Notes under the pieces: model-generated
The model's database searches: none
The model's input: only the letters and a program-made list of their open reading frames with translations
What the model was told of the DNA's origin: nothing
In this document: positions 7,622 through 12,184 of the stretch, piece by piece
Layout: the number at the start of each line of letters is the position of its first letter
Position numbering within the stretch: the first letter of the stretch is position 1
Assembly (NCBI GenBank): GCA_015655095.1
Contig: JAATFR010000340.1
Location: 1 to 12,184 of the forward strand
Source of the DNA: Hyphomicrobiales bacterium
Lineage (GTDB): Bacteria > Pseudomonadota > Alphaproteobacteria > Parvibaculales > Parvibaculaceae
Reading direction: 5' to 3'
Length of the DNA stretch: 12,184 bases
Translations under genes and position numbers: made by a program

Positions 7622-7673
7622 CCCGCCTCACGCGGCCCCTTTCAAAGACCGCCCGCCCCGCTTCGCGGCGCAC

Positions 7674-7749
7674 GCCCAGGTAGCTCAGTTGGTAGAGCAT
7701 GCGACTGAAAATCGCAGTGTCGGTGGTTCGATTCCGCCCCTGGGCACCA
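7674..7749 (+). tRNA. tRNA-Phe (anticodon GAA)
   Basis: A complete 76-nt cloverleaf. The acceptor stem GCCCAGG pairs with CCTGGGC, followed by discriminator A and an encoded CCA at 7747-7749. The D arm is AGCTCAGTTGGTAGAGC. The anticodon stem TGCGA/TCGCA encloses the loop CTGAAAA, giving GAA at positions 34-36. The T loop is GTTCGATTC. It decodes UUU and UUC. tRNA 3' ends are frequent integration targets, and an accessory gene with different base composition begins shortly downstream. No second copy of the tRNA 3' end was found in the window. Confidence 0.97.
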
Positions 7750-8197
7750 CTTCAAAAATAAGCGATTGAAAACACTTAATCTTTTGCTGAAATTGTCCTA
7801 TCGGGACTGATTTCACCGGAAAAGTGTGACGCGCGACAAGCCATTGGGGCAGGCTTTGGAAGATTTGGTTTGAGGGCAGCTTAAGCAGAGTTTGATAACG
7901 AGTTGTTTGGCGTCTGAACAAACAAATCTCGGTCACGATGGTGTCCTTGACGCGCTTGCAACAGCTCACACCGCACGACCAACCGCGCATGCGGGATTAC
8001 ATTGATTTTTTGCTCTCAACATCGCCCGACAGCGCCGGGCTTCGCATCCGCCGGCAGACGTTAAACGATAGTCCAACGCCATCCCCCACTTTTTGAGGGC
8101 TGGCGGACCAACTGACTGGCGCCGTTATTCCGATGACGCTTTAATCATCCTCCGCATTATTATCTAGATCCATAATGTTCTGGATACGGAGACTGTC
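7750..8197. other. 448-bp gap between tRNA-Phe and the HEPN gene
   Basis: No convincing gene. The first part (to about 7930) is clearly more AT-rich than the flanks. An antisense frame reaching back into the tRNA is the well-known spurious translation of tRNA genes. A 52-codon ORF (ATG 7938 to TGA 8096), open back to a TAA at 7896, has no clear ribosome site and matches nothing I recognise; it could be a decayed fragment. A stem-loop lies at 8077-8105: CGCCA-t-CCC against GGG-c-TGGCG. I saw no integrase and no duplicated tRNA end. The stretch may be a scar of past integration. Confidence 0.5.
8155..8177. promoter_or_regulatory. Imperfect dyad upstream of the HEPN gene
   Basis: CATTAT (8155-8160) and ATAATG (8172-8177) are inverted repeats whose spacer contains the 8-bp palindrome ATCTAGAT (8162-8169), off-centre by half a base. 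The element ends 20 bp before the ATG at 8198, so a protein bound here could block transcription or translation start. No regulator gene lies alongside. It may be a chance feature of AT-rich DNA. Confidence 0.3.
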
Positions 8198-9655
8198 ATG
8201 GCCATATTGGAAGATCGGGGAATATTCTGGTGGAATGACGAACCCGTTCCCGAGACGCAATTCGCTCCAGACGCCTCGGTTGGAGGCAAGATCACCATTG
8301 AAGATAATGGGCAGATCCGGCTGGAACTGGATGCCATGATGCCGGGTGAACAGAATCCGTTCTCGGTGTTGCGATATTCCAGCAAACCCATTGGGCGCAA
8401 TATTCATGGCCTTCTCAACGGTGATTCCAGGCATGTCTTGCTGCTTGATGTCATCCATAATGGGGGCACGGTGCAGACGGCCAACGTCTCGCAAGAACGC
8501 TATTTGGCGCTGCAATGCCTGGTCAGCCAGGAGACATTCAAGCGGGACAGAAAGACGCCACTTCGTTTTGGCGCCCTGACGGTAGATTTTAAGGGATTCG
8601 AGGACTGGTTGTGGCTGCAGGCCATTCAGGTAAATAGAGGACGGACCGTTCTCTCGGCGAGATACAAAAAGGAGAAAGACCGCCACTATAAGGTGCCGTT
8701 TGGTAAAATATCGATTGAATATGATCTGTCAGCCCCGTATTTCAGCGTGAGCAAACAGCGCGAACTCAACCTTGTCGAGTCGGCGCGCGTTAAGATCAAG
8801 CCTCGTCAGTCCATATTATTGGAGGATTGCAAGACCTACTATCGTCATATTGAAGATTTGCTCATTCTACTGACATCCTCAGATCACAATCTTGGTTGGC
8901 CCACGCTGGTGCCAGCAGGCAGTAAACAGCGCGCAGAACTCTATTTCATGCGGCCCCGCTCGGAGGCGAAAGCTCCGGCTGCATATGAATGCTTAATCAG
9001 CTTTCCCGAGATTGCGGCGTATTTTGGCGACCTCTTTGCGGCTCTGGTTGAAACGCGCGAGCAATATGGGCCTGGACTTTATCTCTATCTCAGCACCCGG
9101 CGTGGGATGAAGATGTTCTTCGAACATCGCTTTGTGAGCCTGATCTGGGGCCTGGAAGCATTCGACAGGCATGGCCGCGGCGAAATGCAAGCTGACAAGG
9201 CTCTCAGCGATAAAATCGACCGCATTCTGGCGCAGATCGCAGATAGCAAGGATCGCCGGTGGCTCCGGGGCAGGCTCAAGAACGCCGCTGAACCCAGCTT
9301 GGCTGACCGGCTGTTTTCCATCTTTTCCATGTTGCCGTTGCCATTCGATCTCGTCGGGCTTCGGCGCTTCTGTGAGGAATGCCAGGCCCGCCGCAACGAC
9401 ATTTCCCACTTTGGCGGGCTGCGTAAGAGGGAGCTGAAATATGAAGACTTCTTTCGAGATCTGGAAGGAAAATCCGATGCGCTAGCGGGGCTGTACCACC
9501 TGCATCTTTTGATGGCGATCGGAGTGAGCAAGGAACTTCTGGATTTTCGCACCAATTGCAGTCGGCCTTTGTTGCGGATTGAAGATGAATTGCGCGCTGT
9601 GGGACTCCTGGTGAAGAAAGACACACCAAAGTCTGAGGCGGCCGCCTTGGCATGA
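8198..9655 (+). CDS. ApeA-like HEPN-domain protein, putative abortive-infection RNase
   Basis: A 485-residue protein with the two-part layout of ApeA-type proteins. Residues about 5-280 form a long beta-rich region starting ILEDRGIFWWNDE, consistent with an ApeA N-terminal domain. A C-terminal helical HEPN domain (about 300-460) includes FFEHRFVSLIWGLEAFDR (308-325) and the R-X4-H motif R399-NDIS-H404, the catalytic signature of HEPN ribonucleases. In known systems ApeA is a single-gene anti-phage defence and related HEPN proteins cleave RNA to halt growth. No signal peptide or membrane segment is seen. GGAG about 8 bp before ATG 8198 fixes the start. The codon mix and less GC-biased sequence differ from the housekeeping genes, and its site next to a tRNA suggests acquisition. 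Family assignment is from motif and architecture, not a search; RNase activity and defence role are inferred. Confidence 0.75.
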   Translation: MAILEDRGIFWWNDEPVPETQFAPDASVGGKITIEDNGQIRLELDAMMPGEQNPFSVLRYSSKPIGRNIHGLLNGDSRHVLLLDVIHNGGTVQTANVSQERYLALQCLVSQETFKRDRKTPLRFGALTVDFKGFEDWLWLQAIQVNRGRTVLSARYKKEKDRHYKVPFGKISIEYDLSAPYFSVSKQRELNLVESARVKIKPRQSILLEDCKTYYRHIEDLLILLTSSDHNLGWPTLVPAGSKQRAELYFMRPRSEAKAPAAYECLISFPEIAAYFGDLFAALVETREQYGPGLYLYLSTRRGMKMFFEHRFVSLIWGLEAFDRHGRGEMQADKALSDKIDRILAQIADSKDRRWLRGRLKNAAEPSLADRLFSIFSMLPLPFDLVGLRRFCEECQARRNDISHFGGLRKRELKYEDFFRDLEGKSDALAGLYHLHLLMAIGVSKELLDFRTNCSRPLLRIEDELRAVGLLVKKDTPKSEAAALA

Positions 9656-9665
9656 ACCGCCAGAT

Positions 9666-9686
9666 CCGGGGATAATTCACTCCCGG
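9666..9686. terminator. Short stem between convergent HEPN and TetR genes
   Basis: CCGGG (9666-9670) and CCCGG (9682-9686) can form a 5-bp stem with an 11-nt AT-rich loop. It begins 10 bp after the HEPN stop and covers the end of the tetR-like gene. There is no T tract on either strand, so any terminator role is weak. Only 21 bp separate the two convergent genes, so overlapping 3' ends of their transcripts are likely. Confidence 0.2.
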
Positions 9687-10303
9687 TTCGATGCAGCCGC
9701 CCCTATGGCCAGTTCCGTGTCGCGGACCAGTTCGTCGATGATTTCCCTGACGCTGATCTTGCGGATCTTGGGCGGGAGCAATCCCTGTTCGGCCAGCATC
9801 ACGATGCCGTGCATCGAGGTCCAGAACTTGAGCGCGAAGCGCCTGCGTGTCAGGTCGTCAAGCGAGGGGTCGACGGCTTCCAGCACCAGATCGAAGCTTG
9901 CGTCGGCAGCTGTGTAAAGCTCGCTGCCGACGGGTGCCCGCTGCAGCAGACGCGAGGCATACATCAACCGGTAGAGTTCGACGTGCCGGAGGCCGAAATC
10001 CAGATAGGCGTGCGCTATCCGTCCAAGCTTCGATTTCTCAGGCCCATGATCGATCATCTCCCGGAATGCGGCGCTGAAGGTCCGGAACGCCCTGGCCGCC
10101 ACTGCCGCCAGCAAATCCTCGCGATCCGCGAAGTGCCGGTAAGGGGCGGCTTGGGAGACGCCAAGACTTTTCGCAAGGGCGCTGAAACTGGCGGCTTGCG
10201 GCCCGCTGCGCTCGACTGCGCCCATGGCGGCTTCGATCAGCGCCTCGCGCAGGCCGCCATGATGATAGGCGTTCGGGGCCTTTCGGGCAGGGGAATCGGT
10301 CAT
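9677..10303 (-). CDS. TetR/AcrR family transcriptional regulator
   Basis: A 208-residue DNA-binding repressor-type protein. The N-terminal helix-turn-helix (residues about 38-60) reads SFSALAKSLGVSQAAPYRHF. It follows the YHHGGLREALIEAA lead-in usual for the TetR subgroup with a WHG-type C-terminal domain, and the downstream FGLRHVELYRLMY segment fits that domain. Such proteins release DNA on binding a small hydrophobic ligand, not identifiable here. The start at 10303 (MTDSPARK) is preferred; an in-frame start at 10369 would add 22 residues through the presumed promoter. It is divergent from the VOC-SnoaL pair across 164 bp carrying repeated AATGT half-sites, so it probably controls itself and that pair. 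Its 3' end faces the HEPN gene. Confidence 0.92.
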   Translation of the reverse strand: MTDSPARKAPNAYHHGGLREALIEAAMGAVERSGPQAASFSALAKSLGVSQAAPYRHFADREDLLAAVAARAFRTFSAAFREMIDHGPEKSKLGRIAHAYLDFGLRHVELYRLMYASRLLQRAPVGSELYTAADASFDLVLEAVDPSLDDLTRRRFALKFWTSMHGIVMLAEQGLLPPKIRKISVREIIDELVRDTELAIGAAASNRE

Positions 10304-10467
10304 GTGAGACCCTATAACATTCGTCTTGACGGAAAAGAGCGGGGCATGGAATGTAACAATATAAAACATTAGTCTGCAACGCCAAAAAGCACCGCACGCG
10401 AGTTGGGTTTCCGACTCAAGGCGCGGTCAAGGGCGAACGCGGGAAAGAGAGCAGGGGGGGATGTCGC
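10304..10467. promoter_or_regulatory. Divergent promoter region with candidate TetR operator
   Basis: Three copies of an AATGT half-site lie here: ACATTC at 10317-10322 (inverted), GAATGT at 10349-10354, and ACATT at 10366-10370 (inverted). The last two form an inverted repeat with an 11-bp AT-rich centre, and the first two a wider one. TTGACG at 10326-10331 resembles a -35 box towards the VOC gene, but no -10 at good spacing was found. The ribosome site for the VOC gene is the G run at 10454-10460. Regulation by the adjacent TetR protein is inference from position and symmetry. Confidence 0.45.
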
Positions 10468-10995
10468 ATGAGCCGGATTTTTGGCGCGATCAGTCAGAAC
10501 GGATATGTGGTGCGCGACATCCGCGCCGCCATGGACCACTGGGTCAATGTGCTGGGCGTCGGCCCATGGTTCTATGTCGAGCGGGTCAGGACGGATTATT
10601 TTCGGTATCGTGGCGAAGACTCTCCGCTTGAGATGAGCATTGCGCTGGCGAATTCCGGCGACCTCCAGATCGAGCTGATAGAGCAACGGAACGATGCCCC
10701 GTCCCTCTACAGGGAGTTCCTCGATGCCGGCCGCGAAGGCCTTCAGCATGTGGCTTACTGGACGAAAGAGTATCAGGCCCTTTATGACCGGGCGCTCTCC
10801 CTTGGCTACAAGGTGGGGCATGAAGGCCAGATCGGCGGTGAGCAGGGTCGCTTTGCCTATTTCGACACCGGGCTGCGCCCCGGCACCGTGGTCGAGATTT
10901 CCGATATCAGCGGGAATAAGGGAAAACTTTTCGAGCATATCAGACAGGCGGCGCGCGGCTGGGACGGCACCGAGCCGATCCGCACGGTTGGATAA
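10468..10995 (+). CDS. VOC family (glyoxalase/methylmalonyl-CoA epimerase-like) protein
   Basis: A 175-residue cytoplasmic protein of the vicinal-oxygen-chelate fold. Two beta-alpha-beta-beta-beta modules are visible: residues about 8-72 (ISQNGYVVRDIRAAMDHW to LQIELIEQ) and 92-147 (LQHVAYW to GTVVEISD). Expected metal ligands map to Gln10, Glu69, His94 and Glu143; the first ligand is His in methylmalonyl-CoA epimerase, so the Gln is a difference. VOC enzymes isomerise, lyse or dioxygenate metal-chelated substrates; the exact reaction cannot be read here. The start has a G-run ribosome site 7 bp upstream; an out-of-frame ATG at 10461 abuts that site and is rejected. It is followed after 48 bp by the SnoaL-like gene, probably in one transcript. 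Confidence 0.88.
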   Translation: MSRIFGAISQNGYVVRDIRAAMDHWVNVLGVGPWFYVERVRTDYFRYRGEDSPLEMSIALANSGDLQIELIEQRNDAPSLYREFLDAGREGLQHVAYWTKEYQALYDRALSLGYKVGHEGQIGGEQGRFAYFDTGLRPGTVVEISDISGNKGKLFEHIRQAARGWDGTEPIRTVG

Positions 10996-11043
10996 TGTGC
11001 GGCGCAGTCCATCCCGGCGAATATCTACCCACAGGAAATGAAC

Positions 11044-11475
11044 ATGAATGACCTTGCAGAACGCCGCCTCAAGACGGTGCTGGATCATATGGCGCTGGAA
11101 TGCGTGTGCGACTGGGATGCCGTCATTGCCACTTTCGAGCACCCCCGTTATGAGATGTATGGCCCGGGAACGGTGATTGATGGCGAGACGGCGGTGCGCG
11201 GCTATTTTGCGGCGTCGCGCACGCCTTTTCCCGATCAGGCGAACGAGATCATCGACATCGCGCATGGCGGGAATACGGTGCTCGTCGAGTTCTGGCTGAC
11301 GGGAACGCATCTGGGCCCGCTGAAGCTTCCCGGCCGGGTGGTCGAACCGACCGGGAAATCATTCCGTGTCAGAATGACGGCGACGTTCGAGTTTCCCGAT
11401 GGCGGAGACAGAATCATCTGCGAGCGGCCCTATTTCGATCAGGGTGCGGTTTTGAGAGAGCTGGAGCTCGCGTAA
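11044..11475 (+). CDS. SnoaL-like / NTF2-fold protein
   Basis: A 143-residue protein of the NTF2-like superfamily, closest in feel to SnoaL-like ester cyclase/isomerase members. Typical elements are an N-terminal helix, YEMYGPGTVIDGETAVRGYF, the TPFPDQANEIIDI segment, VEFWLTGTHLGPL, and the MTATFEFPDGGDRIICERPYFD strands. Relatives include polyketide cyclases, ketosteroid isomerases and dehydratases, as well as proteins with no activity, so no reaction is assigned. Two in-frame ATGs (11038, 11044) exist; AGGAA at 11033-11037 is 6 bp from the second and abuts the first, so 11044 is chosen. Pairing with a VOC gene under a TetR regulator suggests a small catabolic step. Confidence 0.8.
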   Translation: MNDLAERRLKTVLDHMALECVCDWDAVIATFEHPRYEMYGPGTVIDGETAVRGYFAASRTPFPDQANEIIDIAHGGNTVLVEFWLTGTHLGPLKLPGRVVEPTGKSFRVRMTATFEFPDGGDRIICERPYFDQGAVLRELELA

Positions 11476-11593
11476 GCAGGAAGCAAAGACGGATTATTTC
11501 TGCAAAAGCATCTTTGCGTGCGCGTCATTTAGGTGAGGTCAGGTCCGGGGATAAGATTTCAGTCTGACTTGTTCAGCAGGCATTGCGGAAAAT

Positions 11594-11641
11594 CATAAGC
11601 ATGTCACCGCTCCGTCTGAACGAGGCGGCGACATGCTTGTG
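11594..11641 (-). terminator. Stem-loop terminator between convergent genes
   Basis: CATAAGCATGTC (11594-11605) pairs with GACATGCTTGTG (11630-11641) over 12 positions, with one G-T wobble. Inside, CCGC (11607-11610) can extend the stem against GCGG after one mismatch. On the minus strand the hairpin is followed closely by TTTT, so it suits the alcohol dehydrogenase gene, whose stop is 8 bp before it. It may also stop transcripts coming from the SnoaL gene. Confidence 0.6.
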
Positions 11642-11649
11642 AGGCATGA

Positions 11650-12184
11650 TCAGTAGATCACGACCGAGCGGATCGACTCGCCGCGGGTCATCAGGTCGAA
11701 GCCTTCGTTGATGCGTTCAAGCGGCAGGGTATGGGTGATCAGATCATCGATATTGATCTTGCCCTCCATGTACCAGTCGACAATGCGCGGCACATCGGTG
11801 CGGCCCCGTGCGCCGCCGAAGGCTGAACCCTTCCAGACGCGGCCGGTGACGAGCTGGAACGGGCGGGTGGAAATTTCCTGGCCCGCGGCTGCAACGCCGA
11901 TGATGATGCTCTGGCCCCAGGCCTTGTGGGCGCGTTCCCGCGCCTGGCGCATCAGCACGGGATTGCCGATACATTCAAAGGAATAGTCCGCACCGCCCCT
12001 GGTCAGTTCGACGAGATGGCCGACGACGTCGCCCTTGATCTCGCTTGGGTTGACAAAATGGGTCATGCCGAACTTGCGGGCAAGCGCCTCGCGCGCCGGG
12101 TTGATGTCGACGCCGACGATCATGTCGGCGCCTGCCATCTTCGCGCCCTGCACGACATTGAGGCCGATGCCGCCGAGGCCGAAA
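11650..12184 (-). CDS. Class III-type zinc-dependent alcohol dehydrogenase, C-terminal part
   Basis: The C-terminal 178 residues of a medium-chain zinc alcohol dehydrogenase; the 5' half is beyond the window. The visible part opens at the NAD-binding Rossmann turn FGLGGIGLNVVQGAKMAGA. It continues with IVGVDINPAREALARKFG (Asp for the NAD ribose), ADYSFECIGNP, and ends THTLPLERINEGFDLMTRGESIRSVV. This matches class III enzymes (S-(hydroxymethyl)glutathione dehydrogenase/FrmA type), which oxidise the formaldehyde-glutathione adduct or longer alcohols. The zinc ligands lie in the missing N-terminal half, so substrate class is a family inference. The gene converges on the SnoaL gene with a stem-loop between them, and belongs to a separate transcript. 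Confidence 0.9.
   Translation of the reverse strand, partial: FGLGGIGLNVVQGAKMAGADMIVGVDINPAREALARKFGMTHFVNPSEIKGDVVGHLVELTRGGADYSFECIGNPVLMRQARERAHKAWGQSIIIGVAAAGQEISTRPFQLVTGRVWKGSAFGGARGRTDVPRIVDWYMEGKINIDDLITHTLPLERINEGFDLMTRGESIRSVVIY

Noticed and set aside
7685..7990. 101-codon minus-strand ORF ending in RGGIEPPTLRFSVACSTN
   Set aside because: The C-terminal part is the antisense translation of tRNA-Phe, a well-known spurious protein in databases; no ribosome site or recognisable domain in the rest.
8141..8686. 181-codon minus-strand ORF at the 5' end of the HEPN gene, considered as an antitoxin partner
   Set aside because: It lies wholly antisense within the HEPN coding region and its upstream dyad, with no domain; a partner gene would be expected beside it, not opposite.
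10369..11310. 313-codon minus-strand ORF opposite the VOC and SnoaL-like genes
   Set aside because: The + strand frames match known folds and have ribosome sites; the antisense frame has neither.
9665..11554. Direct repeat TCCGGGGATAA at 9665-9675 and 11544-11554 flanking the TetR-VOC-SnoaL module
   Set aside because: An 11-bp match is expected several times by chance in 12 kb, and the flanking bases do not match, so it is not good evidence for an element boundary.
7674..12184. Integrated element with attachment sites at tRNA-Phe
   Set aside because: No integrase, transposase or second copy of the tRNA 3' end was found in the window; integration is only suggested by position and composition.
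1..12184. CRISPR array, insertion sequence or rRNA gene
   Set aside because: No regularly spaced repeats, transposase reading frames or rRNA sequence were seen on either strand.

Overview
The window looks like chromosomal DNA of a GC-rich alphaproteobacterium, most plausibly a sphingomonad. This rests on protein flavour and gene order (murA, DUF2948, hisD, UPF0262, low-molecular-weight phosphatase, infA, maf, RNase G, yacG, tRNA-Phe), recalled as a conserved alphaproteobacterial block; no database search was possible.

Region 1 (1-7749, all + strand) is a housekeeping run. It holds the 3' part of murA (peptidoglycan precursor synthesis), a DUF2948 gene, hisD (last step of histidine synthesis), a UPF0262 gene, a low-molecular-weight phosphotyrosine phosphatase/ArsC-fold gene, a membrane-anchored SIMPL protein, infA (IF-1), maf (nucleotide house-cleaning), an RNase E/G-family ribonuclease, and yacG (zinc protein known as a gyrase inhibitor in E. 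coli). Tight junctions (murA/DUF2948, UPF0262/phosphatase, RNase G/yacG) suggest operons. The block ends in tRNA-Phe(GAA), which has its own near-consensus promoter. A possible 43-codon ORF overlaps the infA start.

Region 2 (7750-9676) is accessory. Directly after the tRNA, a classic integration site, lies a 448-bp stretch with no convincing gene and an AT-rich first part. It is followed by one 485-aa gene with less GC-biased sequence than its neighbours. The product has the architecture of ApeA-type HEPN proteins: a long N-terminal domain, then a C-terminal HEPN domain with an intact R-X4-H motif (R399/H404). I read it as a stand-alone abortive-infection-type RNase, the most interesting item here. 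An imperfect dyad lies about 20 bp before its start codon.

Region 3 (9677-12184) looks like a catabolic or stress module. A TetR-family repressor (- strand) is divergent from a VOC-fold gene and a SnoaL/NTF2-like gene. The shared 164-bp spacer carries three AATGT half-sites, a candidate TetR operator. A convergent class III-type zinc alcohol dehydrogenase gene (- strand, cut by the window end) follows, separated from the SnoaL gene by a strong stem-loop. The substrate of this module cannot be read from the sequence.
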